A stretch of DNA of 64,000 nucleotides from Poriferisodalis sp022821985 (GTDB taxonomy: Bacteria > Actinomycetota > Acidimicrobiia > Acidimicrobiales > Poriferisodalaceae), in NCBI RefSeq assembly GCF_965219595.1, contig NZ_OZ244781.1:1178001-1242000 (forward strand). The letters run 5' to 3'. The notes beneath the pieces were generated by a model that was given only the letters and a program-made list of their open reading frames with translations, was not told where the DNA came from and did not search any database. A program made the translations under genes and the position numbers. Shown here one piece after another: positions 24,182 to 32,781 of this stretch (the stretch's first letter is position 1; each line of letters starts with the position of its first letter).

Positions 24182-25516
24182 CTAGTGCTCCCGGCCCTGG
24201 TTCCGGGCTGTGAGCAGTCGGCAGGCCTCGTCGGCGTCCAGTGGGCCGCGTTCGATCTGCTGGATGCGCAGCCATTCCAGAGCTTCGCCGACTGCCGGAC
24301 CTGAGATTCCGAGCACTTCCATGACGCGCCGACCGTCGATCGGCAGATGTCGGAGACTGGCACCTTCGTCTGCTCGAACCTCGGCCAGCAATGAGGCGAA
24401 TGGCTCGTGGACGGCCCGACCCCACGCAGCCAGGCTGGCGGCGGCAGCGTCCAGCTCCGGCTCGTGATCAGCGATCAGTTGCCGTGCGGTCATTCGCCAA
24501 GCTGCGTCGTCGCCCAATGCGGTTGCGGTCGCGGCTGCGACCTCGAGTGCTCGGGCTGCGCGGAGGATCGCTGCAGCTTTCCTGCGGGTCGCGTTGTCGC
24601 AGCGCAGCGCAGACAGGCATCGGGTCGCGGCTGCTTCGTCGCACACGGGTCCCAGCAGGATGGCCCAGCGCAGGGCGACCAGATCGCTGAGATCAGCAAC
24701 GTCGTCCAGCGCGGCAGCCGGCACCGCGGCATCGGCATGCCGCCATGGCGGCAGAAGATCTCCCAGCAGACCCGTGTCATACAAGAAGCGGACACCGGCA
24801 GAGGGCTGAGGCAGTTCGAGCAGCTTCGTGAGCTCAGCCTGGATGCGTTCGCGCGACACGATGGCCAGCCGCGGGCGCGAGCTGCGCACTGCCGCGACGA
24901 GTTCGGACGTAGCGATGAGCGAGAGCTGCGCACAGAACCGGGCCGCTCGCAGCATTCGCAGCGGGTCGTCGGCGAACAAGCCCTCTGGCGGCGATGGCGT
25001 GCGCAGTACTCCGGCCGCTAGATCCGTCAAGCCGTCGAACGGGTCGAGCAGCGCCCAGCCCGGGAGTTCGATCGCCATGGCGTTGACGGTGAAGTCGCGC
25101 CGGCTCAGATCCGTGGCGACATCGTCGGAGAAGCGCACGTGCGGCTTGCGTGAGCCGCTGTCGTAGGACTCGGCCCGATGGGTGGTGATCTCTACGGTCG
25201 TGCTGCCGCGCCGAGCGCCGATGGTGCCGAAGCGCTTCCCTTGGTCCCAGACGGTGTCTGCCCAGCCCGCTGCGAGCTCCGCAATCCGATCCGGGATGGC
25301 GTCCGTCGTGATGTCGATGTCGCCGGTCAGGCCGTGACCGAGCAGCGCATCGCGGACAAGCCCTCCGACGAGGAAGAACCGGTATCCCGCGTCGGCGAAC
25401 GCTGCCGCCAGCGGTTCGATTCGCTCCAGGAGCTCTCGCCGGTCATCGTCGCTCAGCACGTGTGTGCCCGGCTCGAGCCCACGGGCCGAAGTCGATCCCG
25501 CCGGGTTCGATGTCAC
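24182..25516 (-). CDS. cca: CCA-adding tRNA nucleotidyltransferase
   Basis: Adds CCA to tRNA 3' ends; the tRNA-Gly in this window does not encode CCA. The 444-residue protein has the class II polymerase-beta motif GGLVRDALLG with GDIDITTDA (two catalytic Asp), the RRDFTVNAMAIEL segment, the nucleotide-recognition region DPLRMLRAARFCAQL, and a helical C-domain. GTG 25516 is chosen; TTG 25543 is in frame nine codons upstream. Mycobacterial pcnA (Rv3907) is in the same neighbourhood next to mviN. Confidence 0.92.
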   Translation of the reverse strand: MTSNPAGSTSARGLEPGTHVLSDDDRRELLERIEPLAAAFADAGYRFFLVGGLVRDALLGHGLTGDIDITTDAIPDRIAELAAGWADTVWDQGKRFGTIGARRGSTTVEITTHRAESYDSGSRKPHVRFSDDVATDLSRRDFTVNAMAIELPGWALLDPFDGLTDLAAGVLRTPSPPEGLFADDPLRMLRAARFCAQLSLIATSELVAAVRSSRPRLAIVSRERIQAELTKLLELPQPSAGVRFLYDTGLLGDLLPPWRHADAAVPAAALDDVADLSDLVALRWAILLGPVCDEAAATRCLSALRCDNATRRKAAAILRAARALEVAAATATALGDDAAWRMTARQLIADHEPELDAAAASLAAWGRAVHEPFASLLAEVRADEGASLRHLPIDGRRVMEVLGISGPAVGEALEWLRIQQIERGPLDADEACRLLTARNQGREH

Positions 25517-25595
25517 TGCGTCGAGGGTACAAATCGGTTGCAACCGCCGAGTCCCGCTCCCAAGCAGTCAGCGAATTCGCGGTACTCTGCGCCGG

Positions 25596-27257
25596 ATGCC
25601 CGCTCGCCAGCGCTGGGCTCGATGGCTCCTGTGGCTTGTGCTGGCGTTGGCGATTGCAGCAGGCACCGGAAGCCGGCTGCTGGACAATCTCCCTTCGCCA
25701 CCGCAGCACGCGACGGTGGCGCCGAGCGTGCTCTATGACCGCTACGGGACACCGATTGCCGAGATCGGCCCCAGCGTCCCGCACGCATCGCTGGGCCTCG
25801 AGGACATGGCACCTGCGCTCGTCGATGCCCTGGTTGCGGTGCTGGACCCGAGCTTCCTGGAGCGTGACGGCGTCGATGCCGGGACATACGCCGCTGCGCT
25901 GCGGCGACTCTGGGGGGAACCGGATCTGGCGCGCGACGGGATCATGCGCAGGTATCTCGAGACCGTCCACGATCCTCACGACGACGCTGCGAGCGAGGCC
26001 CGCCTGCTGCTGGCAGAGCTGAGGCTGGGTCGCCAGCTCAGCCGGCCGGAGATTCTCGAGCGCTTCGCCAACATCGTGTACCTGGGTCGTGGTGCCTACG
26101 GAGTCCATGCCGCGGCCAACGCTTGGTACGGCGTCCCCGCCTCGGACCTCACCGTGACCCAGGCGGCCTACATCGCGTCGCTCGTCGACGCTCCCTGGGG
26201 CGTCGATGCAGTGTCGGGTCCTGCCGAGGACCGGTACCGGTCGGCCCGGCAAGATCGCGACCGGGTGCTGGTGACCATGTACGAACACGGCATGCTCACC
26301 TCCGACGAATTGGCAACGGGGCGATCCCAGCCGGTCCCTGCCGGCGTCCGTCCAGCGGCCGCTCTCGGCGTGGGCGCGGCCGGACCGGGCGCCCCTGACC
26401 ATGGCACCCCAGACCACGGCGCCCTCGACGCTGCGGCGGGTGGGTTCGTCCGGATGCTCATCGCTGAGGCTGGCCTGACGGCGGCAGTAGGGCAGGCGTA
26501 TGTCCAGCTCGTCGAGCGGTACGGCATTCATCGAGTGGTGACCGGCGGGCTGCACGTCACGACGAGCGTCGACGTGCCCGCCCAGCGCGCCGCGGTACAA
26601 GCCGTTCGTGCCCAGCTCGACAGCACAGCCAGCTCTGCCGCCGGCGCCGAAGTCGCGGTGCTGGACCGCAGCGGCGATGTGCGGGTGCTCGTGAGCGCCG
26701 CCAGCGCCCCGACGGCAGGCAATGTGGACATCGAAGCCGGGTTGCGACCGCGGCCGCTCGGCGATCTGCTCGGCCCGGCGGCAGACGCCCTGGGGGCGTG
26801 GATCGGCGATGACGTCGACGACGGGATCTCCGCCGTCACCGTCCCGCTCGCCGGCGACGTGTCGCAGGTTGCGGCGGCGTTCAGCGTTATTGCCACCGGC
26901 GGGGAAAGGCGCACCTCGCGGATCGTGCTCGAAACGAGCGACATCCCGCCGAGTCGGTCGCTGCCCGACCGCGACACGGATCGATGGCTGATGGAACGCA
27001 CCCTGGTTCCCGCAGCGACGTCGATCACCGAGCTGCGTGCCGGCATGGACTCGCTCACGCTGCCGTCCGGTGTACCGGCGCTCGGCCGAGCCGCGGTTTC
27101 GACAGGCACGGGCGACGCATGGTTCGCTGGATGGACCACGCACTACAGCGCCGCGGTGCGGATCACTTCGAGGCTCCCCACAGCCGGGATCGAACTTGCA
27201 CCGGCGACCGGTGAGCTGTTCGCGGCGGTGCTGGATCCCTTGCAGCATCCGCCCTAA
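25596..27257 (+). CDS. Degenerate class A penicillin-binding protein-like (ponA position)
   Basis: 553 residues from ATG 25596: a signal-anchor WARWLLWLVLALAIAAGTG, then SVLYDRYGTPIAEIG as in PBP1 proteins, a GT51-like region (LSRPEILERFANIVYLGRGAYGVHAAANAWYG) and a transpeptidase-like region (AAFSVIATGG; TGTGDAWFAGWTTHYSAAV). Key catalytic pieces are missing: the GT51 GGSTITQQ box is absent, the first catalytic Glu region reads VLDPSFLERDG, the SxxK box is not found (RPRPLGDLL in its place), and KTGT reads STGT. It is probably a non-enzymatic PBP paralogue. It sits where mycobacteria have ponA1, upstream of rpsF. No frameshift is visible. Confidence 0.75.
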   Translation: MPARQRWARWLLWLVLALAIAAGTGSRLLDNLPSPPQHATVAPSVLYDRYGTPIAEIGPSVPHASLGLEDMAPALVDALVAVLDPSFLERDGVDAGTYAAALRRLWGEPDLARDGIMRRYLETVHDPHDDAASEARLLLAELRLGRQLSRPEILERFANIVYLGRGAYGVHAAANAWYGVPASDLTVTQAAYIASLVDAPWGVDAVSGPAEDRYRSARQDRDRVLVTMYEHGMLTSDELATGRSQPVPAGVRPAAALGVGAAGPGAPDHGTPDHGALDAAAGGFVRMLIAEAGLTAAVGQAYVQLVERYGIHRVVTGGLHVTTSVDVPAQRAAVQAVRAQLDSTASSAAGAEVAVLDRSGDVRVLVSAASAPTAGNVDIEAGLRPRPLGDLLGPAADALGAWIGDDVDDGISAVTVPLAGDVSQVAAAFSVIATGGERRTSRIVLETSDIPPSRSLPDRDTDRWLMERTLVPAATSITELRAGMDSLTLPSGVPALGRAAVSTGTGDAWFAGWTTHYSAAVRITSRLPTAGIELAPATGELFAAVLDPLQHPP

Positions 27258-27258
27258 A

Positions 27259-27326
27259 GGCTGAGCCCCGTGGCCCGAGCGGCCCGTGAGCCCGAATCCA
27301 ATCGAAACTGGGAACAAGAGCGGGAA
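27259..27326. repeat. Dispersed intergenic repeat, copy D
   Basis: AGGCTGAGCC, GTGGCCCGAGCGGCCCGTGA, a variable segment CCCGAATCCAATCGAAACTG and GAACAAGAGCGGGA. Same orientation as copy C. It begins directly after the stop of the PBP-like gene. The rest of the 330-base gap before rpsF holds the leader described next and nothing else I recognise. Confidence 0.8.
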
Positions 27327-27540
27327 ATGATGGCAGTACGACGAGAAGGTGCGCCAATCCGCGCACGCTCTCAGAGCCGGCGCGCCAGTAATTCAGGGTG
27401 TGATCGGCGAGTGCCGCGCCTAGCGTTGCGAGCGCACCACGGGCATTTGCGTGCTCGTCCAGCCACAGGCGTCAGCGACGCTTGCAGCGAGCCTGCTCAT
27501 TGGGGCCGGGTTCGCAGGGTGGGTGCAAGAACATATCCCT

Positions 27541-27579
27541 GCCCCGCAAGGGGCCCCGCCCCGGCGGGTCCACAGGAGG
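27541..27579 (+). promoter_or_regulatory. Hairpin in the rpsF leader plus Shine-Dalgarno
   Basis: GCCCC-GCAA-GGGGC at 27541-27554 forms a five-pair stem with a GNRA-type loop, followed by a GC-rich CCGCC/GGCGG segment and AGGAGG at 27574-27579, ten bases before the rpsF TTG. Some rpsF leaders bind S6:S18 for autoregulation; whether this one does cannot be told by eye. Confidence 0.35.
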
Positions 27580-27589
27580 TCGCCCCCAA

Positions 27590-27925
27590 TTGCGCGCGTA
27601 CGAGCTGATGGTCATCTGCGATGGTGACCTGGAGAACGCTGAAGCCCGCAAGGCCATGGATGAAGTCCAAGGCCGCATTTCAGAGATCGGCGAGGTGGCC
27701 TCGTTCGATTTCTGGGGTTTGCGTGATTTTGCGTACGAGATCAACCACAAGACACGCGGTTACTACTCGGTGATCGAGCTGCGGGCTGAGCCCGGAGCGA
27801 TGGACCCAGTTGAGCGGTACCTGCGGATAGCGGACGACGTCGTCCGCCACAAGCTCATCCGACTCCCCGACGACGAAGCGCAGCGGCGCGGATTGCTCGA
27901 CGAGGGGTCGACCAACAGCCACTAA
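27590..27925 (+). CDS. rpsF: 30S ribosomal protein S6
   Basis: 111-residue S6 beginning LRAYELMVICDGDLENAEAR with the family segments DFWGLRDFAYEINHKTRGYY and VERYLRIADDVVRHKLIRL. It starts with TTG at 27590, supported by AGGAGG ten bases upstream and by the family N-terminus. It leads the rpsF-ssb-rpsR-rplI-dnaB cluster. S6 binds 16S rRNA together with S18. Confidence 0.95.
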   Translation: MRAYELMVICDGDLENAEARKAMDEVQGRISEIGEVASFDFWGLRDFAYEINHKTRGYYSVIELRAEPGAMDPVERYLRIADDVVRHKLIRLPDDEAQRRGLLDEGSTNSH

Positions 27926-27936
27926 GCGGAGGCGTC

Positions 27937-28401
27937 ATGGCTGACAACACCATCACCGTGGTGGGCAATCTCACCCGCGATCCTGAACTTCGATTCACCC
28001 AGACCGGCCGCGCCCGGGCAGTGCTCGGCGTAGCCGTGAACCGGCGGTGGATGAACCGCCAGACGAACGATTGGGAGGAGCAAGTCAGCTTCTTCAACGT
28101 CGTCTGCTGGGCCGAACTTGCCGAGAACGTCAGCGAATCGCTGGCCAAGGGCAACCGCGTGGTCGTCACCGGGCGGCTCGAGCAGCGCAGCTGGGAGACA
28201 CCAGACGGCGACCAGCGCAGCGTTGTAGAGATCGTTGCCGACGAGATTGCGCCATCGCTGCGCTGGGCGACTGCCGAGATCACCCGGATCCCGCGAGGCC
28301 CGGCCGGCGACGGGGGCGGACCCCGCGAGCGCCGCGGCGGCGGCACCTGGGAGTCCGGCGACAGCGCACCACAGCAGTCACCTGAGGAGGAACCGTTCTA
28401 A
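27937..28401 (+). CDS. ssb: Single-stranded DNA-binding protein
   Basis: 154-residue SSB with an OB-fold: ITVVGNLTRDPELRFTQTGR, SFFNVVCWAELAENVSESLA, GNRVVVTGRLEQRSWE. A Gly/Arg/Glu-rich linker follows, and the acidic tail SPEEEPF ends in the usual Pro-Phe that recruits partner proteins. It protects ssDNA during replication and repair. Its stop overlaps the rpsR start by one base. Confidence 0.96.
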   Translation: MADNTITVVGNLTRDPELRFTQTGRARAVLGVAVNRRWMNRQTNDWEEQVSFFNVVCWAELAENVSESLAKGNRVVVTGRLEQRSWETPDGDQRSVVEIVADEIAPSLRWATAEITRIPRGPAGDGGGPRERRGGGTWESGDSAPQQSPEEEPF

Positions 28402-28847
28402 TGCCACCACGCAAGCGAACCGGTCGGGCCCGCGCGAAAGATCTGCGGAGCCGCCCGCGTCGGCGCAAGGTCAGCCCGCTCACCACAGCTGGGGTGTCCT
28501 ACGTCGACTACAAGGACGTCGAACTGCTCAGGTCGTTCGTCTCTGAGCGAGCCAAGATCCGGGCTCAGCGCGTCTCAGGGAACAATCGCCAGCAGCAGCG
28601 CGAGGTGGCGCGAGCGATCAAGACAGCCCGGGAGATGGCCTTGATCGAGTACGCGCGCCGGCCGATGACGCAGCGGCGCGGTGACAAGCGACGCGGCCAG
28701 CGGCCGGGCGACGACCGCCGCCCGCCTGCTGACCGAGCAGATGGCCCGCCGGGCGACGAGCGGGAACACCACGATGACGTGGTCGACGAGCATCGCGACG
28801 AGGTCGTTTCACCAGCACCTGCTGCGGTGGCAGGGGAGCAGGCATGA
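28401..28847 (+). CDS. rpsR: 30S ribosomal protein S18 with C-terminal extension
   Basis: 148 residues. The S18 core is SYVDYKDVELLRSFVSERAKI ending in AREMALIEYARRP near residue 87. About 60 extra residues follow, rich in Arg, Asp, Glu and His, which is unusual since S18 is normally 75-95 residues. A basic N-terminal extension of about 24 residues is typical of actinobacteria. No Cys-x2-Cys zinc motif is seen. It overlaps rplI by four bases. Confidence 0.93.
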   Translation: MPPRKRTGRARAKDLRSRPRRRKVSPLTTAGVSYVDYKDVELLRSFVSERAKIRAQRVSGNNRQQQREVARAIKTAREMALIEYARRPMTQRRGDKRRGQRPGDDRRPPADRADGPPGDEREHHDDVVDEHRDEVVSPAPAAVAGEQA

Positions 28848-29293
28848 AGGTCGTGCTGCGCAGCGATGTCGACGGGGTCGGCACTGCCGGATCGGTGATC
28901 GACGTGGCCGACGGGTTCGCCCGGAACCACCTGATACCGCGTGGGCTCGCCTTGCGAGCGACCGACGGCACCGTCAGCCAGGCGGCGGCCATGGCCCGAG
29001 CGCGGTCCGCGCGTGATCTGCGCGAGCGCGACACAGCCGAGCGTGTCGCCAAGGAACTGGTCGCGGACGGTGTAACCATTGCTGCCCGGGCTGGCTCGGG
29101 GATGCATCTCTACGGATCGGTCACGACCGCGGAGATCGCGGCGGCGATGACGGCCCGGACGGGCGCCGAGGTCGACCGCCGCAAGCTGACGATGGAGGCG
29201 CCGATCCGGACCATCGGCACGCACGAGGTCTCGGCAGAGCTGCACCCTGACGTGTCGTTCACCTTCAACGTCGAGGTCGTCGCGCTGAGTTAG
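28844..29293 (+). CDS. rplI: 50S ribosomal protein L9
   Basis: 149-residue L9: the N-terminal rRNA-binding domain KVVLRSDVDGVGTAGSVIDV and GFARNHLIPRGLALRAT, a connecting helix, and the C-terminal domain with AGSGMHLYGSVTTAEIA and IRTIGTHEVSAELHPDVSF. The start overlaps rpsR (ATGA). Between its stop and dnaB are about 200 bases with no evident gene. Confidence 0.95.
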   Translation: MKVVLRSDVDGVGTAGSVIDVADGFARNHLIPRGLALRATDGTVSQAAAMARARSARDLRERDTAERVAKELVADGVTIAARAGSGMHLYGSVTTAEIAAAMTARTGAEVDRRKLTMEAPIRTIGTHEVSAELHPDVSFTFNVEVVALS

Positions 29294-29497
29294 TCAGGCG
29301 CCGCGCGGGTGCCGCCACTGCGGCATCGCCGATATTCGTGTCACACCCCCCTGGTGCGATGGCGCCATGGCCGTACCTCGCAGTGGTGCTTGTGGAAAAA
29401 CGGCGGCTTGTACACACGTGGCCAGGCTGATTTCCACCGGAAATCCCAGTGATGTGCCCAAGCGTTCCAGAGGGTCCGCACGGCAGGATCGCGGGCG

Positions 29498-30859
29498 ATG
29501 AGTCTCGCCGAGTTGCCGACCGAACTCGCGCGCCGAGGCGGCGGTCGGGTGCCGCCGCAGAACATCGACGCCGAGGAATCGGTGCTCGGGGCGATGCTGC
29601 TCTCGAATGATGCCATCGGCGCCGCTGTTGAGCGTCTCGCCGTCGATCACTTCTATGTGCCCGCAAACGGCCTCGTGTTCGAGGCGATCGAGTCGCTCTA
29701 CGTCTCCTCCGAGCCCGTCGACTGCTTGACCGTCGCCGATCAGCTCGAGCGCAGCGGCAACCTCGCCGCGGCCGGGGGCGCCGATCGCCTGCTGGCGCTC
29801 GAAGCCGCCACGCCGACGCTCACCCACGTCGACCGTTATGCGCGCATCGTGGAAGACACCGCGCTGCTGCGCCGCTTGATCGCCGTCTCGTCGGAGATCT
29901 CAGAGCTTGCGCATAGCCGCCCCGACGACACGGCTGCGGCCATCGATCAGGCAGAGTCGTTGGTGTTCAGCGTGGCCGAGCGCCGAATTGTCGACTCCAC
30001 CCAGTCCCTGCACGACTTGCTCGACGAGAGCCTGGACCGGCTGGAGGAGCTATACGAGCGGGGCGATGCGTTCTCCGGCTTGGCGACCGGCTTCTCCTCG
30101 CTCGACCGCATCCTGGCGGGGATCCAGCCGTCGTCGCTGGTCGTCGTGGGTGCCCGGCCCGCAATGGGCAAGACGTCGCTGGCGCTGACGATGGCCTCCA
30201 GCGTGGCCTTGGAATTGCAGCAGCCGGTGCTGCTCTTCTCGCTGGAGATGAACCATGCCGAGCTGACGGGCCGGCTGCTGGCCTCCGACGCACGGGTCGA
30301 TGCCACGCGGGTGCGAACGGGGCAGCTGCGCGCCGACGAGTGGAATCACATCACGCGCAGCGTGGGTCGCTTGGGTGACGCGCCGATGTGGATCGACGAC
30401 AACCCGAACGTGACCGTCACCGAGATTCGTGCCAAGGCCCGGCGGCTGCGCAGCCGGCTGGGTGGTCTGGGGCTGATCGTGGTCGACTACCTGCAGCTCA
30501 TGAGCGGGCGAGCGAACGCCGAGAACCGCCAGGTGGAGATCGCTGAGATCTCACGCGGCCTCAAGATCCTGGCCCGCGAGCTCGAGACGCCGATTGTGGC
30601 GCTGTCGCAGTTGAGCCGGAATCTGGAGTCGCGTAGCGACAAGCGGCCCATGCTGTCGGACCTGCGTGAATCGGGCTCGATCGAGCAGGACGCGGACATC
30701 GTCATGTTCATCTACCGCGACGAGATCTACAACGAGGACACTGCTGATCGAGGCATGGCGGAGATCATCGTCGCGAAGCACCGCAACGGGCCCACCGGCA
30801 CCGCGCGACTGGCGTTCATGCCGCAGTACACGCTGTTCGCCGACATGGCGCACGAGTAA
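29498..30859 (+). CDS. dnaB: Replicative DNA helicase DnaB
   Basis: 453-residue hexameric helicase. The N-terminal domain carries PPQNIDAEESVLGAMLLSND, and the RecA-like C-domain has Walker A GARPAMGKTSLAL, Walker B LIVVDYLQLMSG, and the Arg-finger region SDLRESGSIEQDADIVMFIYR. No intein is present, unlike in some mycobacteria. It ends the rpsF cluster and is probably loaded with help from the DUF721 protein at 2096-2434. Confidence 0.97.
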   Translation: MSLAELPTELARRGGGRVPPQNIDAEESVLGAMLLSNDAIGAAVERLAVDHFYVPANGLVFEAIESLYVSSEPVDCLTVADQLERSGNLAAAGGADRLLALEAATPTLTHVDRYARIVEDTALLRRLIAVSSEISELAHSRPDDTAAAIDQAESLVFSVAERRIVDSTQSLHDLLDESLDRLEELYERGDAFSGLATGFSSLDRILAGIQPSSLVVVGARPAMGKTSLALTMASSVALELQQPVLLFSLEMNHAELTGRLLASDARVDATRVRTGQLRADEWNHITRSVGRLGDAPMWIDDNPNVTVTEIRAKARRLRSRLGGLGLIVVDYLQLMSGRANAENRQVEIAEISRGLKILARELETPIVALSQLSRNLESRSDKRPMLSDLRESGSIEQDADIVMFIYRDEIYNEDTADRGMAEIIVAKHRNGPTGTARLAFMPQYTLFADMAHE

Positions 30860-30862
30860 CCG

Positions 30863-31129
30863 ATGGCCGAGGACTGCTTCTTGAGTGCTGCCCACATGCT
30901 GGCCGCCGACGGCGGCGGCACGATGTTCCTCGGCGACGATCTCATCCCATACCTCGTGCTGGCAGTGGGCGGCGCGCTGCTGGTGGGCAACGTGGCGGCC
31001 ATGGTGCGCCCGCGGCGTGACGGCGGTGGGGGAGAGCCGGTGCGCGCGCCGGCACGGCGGGCGGTGCCGCTCGCACTCGTAGGACTGGTCGCAGCTATCT
31101 GGGCGCTCGCGACGCTGCTGGTGGGGTGA
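30863..31129 (+). CDS. Small membrane protein after dnaB, unknown function
   Basis: 88 residues with two hydrophobic segments (LIPYLVLAVGGALLVGNVAA at about 27-46 and VPLALVGLVAAIWALATLLV at about 68-87) joined by a basic Gly/Arg-rich loop. It begins three bases after the dnaB stop on the same strand, so probably shares its transcript. I do not recognise a family. Confidence 0.5.
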   Translation: MAEDCFLSAAHMLAADGGGTMFLGDDLIPYLVLAVGGALLVGNVAAMVRPRRDGGGGEPVRAPARRAVPLALVGLVAAIWALATLLVG

Positions 31130-31174
31130 GTTGAGCGGGTGAGTGGAGCTGCACGCGGCTTGATGTGTTCCCGT

Positions 31175-31221
31175 GAAACTAAAGATTATGTTGAGGTTTG
31201 ATTCCGTAGAACTACAGTTTC
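31175..31221. promoter_or_regulatory. Inverted repeat upstream of the AbiE pair
   Basis: GAAACT at 31175-31180 and AGTTTC at 31216-31221 flank an AT-rich stretch, with TATAGGAT shortly after as a possible -10. AbiEi antitoxins repress their own promoter through inverted repeats, so this is a plausible operator. The local AT-richness contrasts with the window. Confidence 0.4.
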
Positions 31222-31237
31222 GATATAGGATCGATGG

Positions 31238-31831
31238 ATGCCTGGAAACCGCCAAGCTCTTCGCCAGACGCTATATCGCCTAGCCGCCGGCCAGGCCGGG
31301 TACTTCACCGCAGCCCAAGCACTGGATATTGGTTACTCCTATCAGGCGCAGAAGCACCACGTTGACCACGGCAACTGGGCCCGGATTGACCGGGGGATCT
31401 TCCGGATTCCCGAGTGGCCTGCTGGAGTGAACGACGAGCTTGTCCGATGGGTGCTGTGGTCTAAGCACCGTGCAGTCGTATCGCACGACTCCGCGGCAGC
31501 AGCGTACGGATTCGGTGTCGCTAACCCGGCCAAGGTTCATCTCAGCGTGCCACCGGGGTTCCGCATGGATGATCCGGCTGTGGTCCTCCACTATCGAGCT
31601 CTTGCGGAGACTGACGTGACGGTGCTCGACGGCGCTGCGATTGCCACCGCTCTGCGGACGGCGCTCGATGTGGTCGAGTCGCATTTCGACGAAGAGTTTG
31701 CGGAGGGCGTCATTGCCGATGCGATTGCGAGCGGGGCGATCACTGCGGGACAACTTGAACGCCGATTTCACGAGCTCGACGAAGAGAACCAACAGCGGGG
31801 TAAGCGACTCTTGGCGAGGGTGAGGTCATGA
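31238..31831 (+). CDS. AbiEi-type antitoxin (type IV toxin-antitoxin)
   Basis: 197 residues with the AbiEi pattern: an N-terminal winged helix (YRLAAGQAGYFTAAQALDIG, HHVDHGNWARIDRGIFRI) followed by the AbiEi region (VSHDSAAAAYGFGVANPAKV, VHLSVPPGFR). The N-domain normally binds the operator. The stop overlaps the start of the nucleotidyltransferase toxin gene by four bases (ATGA), the standard arrangement of AbiE bicistrons. It opens the accessory stretch after dnaB. Confidence 0.85.
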   Translation: MPGNRQALRQTLYRLAAGQAGYFTAAQALDIGYSYQAQKHHVDHGNWARIDRGIFRIPEWPAGVNDELVRWVLWSKHRAVVSHDSAAAAYGFGVANPAKVHLSVPPGFRMDDPAVVLHYRALAETDVTVLDGAAIATALRTALDVVESHFDEEFAEGVIADAIASGAITAGQLERRFHELDEENQQRGKRLLARVRS

Positions 31832-32706
31832 GGTATGCCGACGCTGAGGCGTTTCGAGCGGCCTTGGAGACTCGACTCCGGCAGGCGTCGAACGATGCAC
31901 AGGACCTTTCCCGCCGCCGACGGATCGTCGCATTCGATCGCCTCCTAGCGCGGTTGGCAGTGGCCGATCACTGTGCTTGGATCCTCAAGGGTGGCGCCGC
32001 GCTCGAATTCCGTATGCCCGAGCAGGCGCGCTCGACTCGAGACATAGATCTCGCGCTGGCAAGCGATCGCGATCCGGCTGACCGCCTGCTCGAGGATCTC
32101 GTGGGAGACCCCTTTGGCGACTACTTCTCGTTCCGTGTCACGCGTCGCAGGGAGCTGTCTGATCTTCCCGACCGCGGTCTCGTGGTGCGTTTGTCTGTCG
32201 ACGCGCTGCTTGGCCGCCGAGTGTTCGAGAGCATTGTCGTCGATGTCGTCGCAGGCGAGGGGATGCCGGCCATAGCGGAACGGGTTGAACTCGGTCGTGC
32301 GCTTGGCTTTGCCGGCTTGCCGGTTGTGGAGATGGCTGTCATCGATCTCCGCACGCATTGGGCCGAGAAGCTGAGTGCGTACCTGAGGCGCTATGACGAC
32401 CGACCCAATACGCGAGTCAAGGATCTCGTCGACTTGGTGCTGCTCGTGGAGCACGGGTTTGAACCGGATGACCGCTTGCGACAAGCGGTCGAGGCGACCT
32501 TCGCCCGGCGCCGCCAACACCTGCCGCGATCGAACCTGCCTTCGATGGCAGATGCTTGGGCCGTGCCCTATGCCGAGATGGCGTCTGATCTTGGCCTAAC
32601 GACTGTGGCAGCGAGCGATGCCCACGATCTGATCGAGAGCTTCTGGTGTCGCGCCCAAACTGGTGGCCAATCGACTGCAGGCGACCATCAGCCGCCCACG
32701 ACCTGA
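31828..32706 (+). CDS. AbiEii-type nucleotidyltransferase toxin
   Basis: 292-residue protein of the DNA-polymerase-beta-like nucleotidyltransferase family. Motifs: ILKGGAALEFRMPEQARSTR then DIDLAL, giving the Gly-Gly and Asp-x-Asp active-site pattern, with KDLVDLVLLVEHG further on. AbiEii toxins transfer nucleotides to RNA such as tRNA acceptor stems and stop growth, often as phage defence. Paired with the antitoxin immediately upstream. Confidence 0.87.
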   Translation: MRYADAEAFRAALETRLRQASNDAQDLSRRRRIVAFDRLLARLAVADHCAWILKGGAALEFRMPEQARSTRDIDLALASDRDPADRLLEDLVGDPFGDYFSFRVTRRRELSDLPDRGLVVRLSVDALLGRRVFESIVVDVVAGEGMPAIAERVELGRALGFAGLPVVEMAVIDLRTHWAEKLSAYLRRYDDRPNTRVKDLVDLVLLVEHGFEPDDRLRQAVEATFARRRQHLPRSNLPSMADAWAVPYAEMASDLGLTTVAASDAHDLIESFWCRAQTGGQSTAGDHQPPTT

Positions 32707-32781
32707 TACGCGGAGTTCCGTCCACCCTGTGAAGCCAAGGCCCAGCTGGTCGCAGTGCAGCAGGTCTTGGAAGCCATGCGG

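Noticed and set aside
25443..27317. 624-codon minus-strand frame opposite the PBP-like gene
   Set aside because: Begins inside repeat D and has no recognisable domains; the plus-strand protein shows clear PBP-like segments.
31168..31183. Possible second parS (TGTTCCCGTGAAACTA)
   Set aside because: The two halves are not palindromic and one base is missing relative to the consensus; chance similarity.
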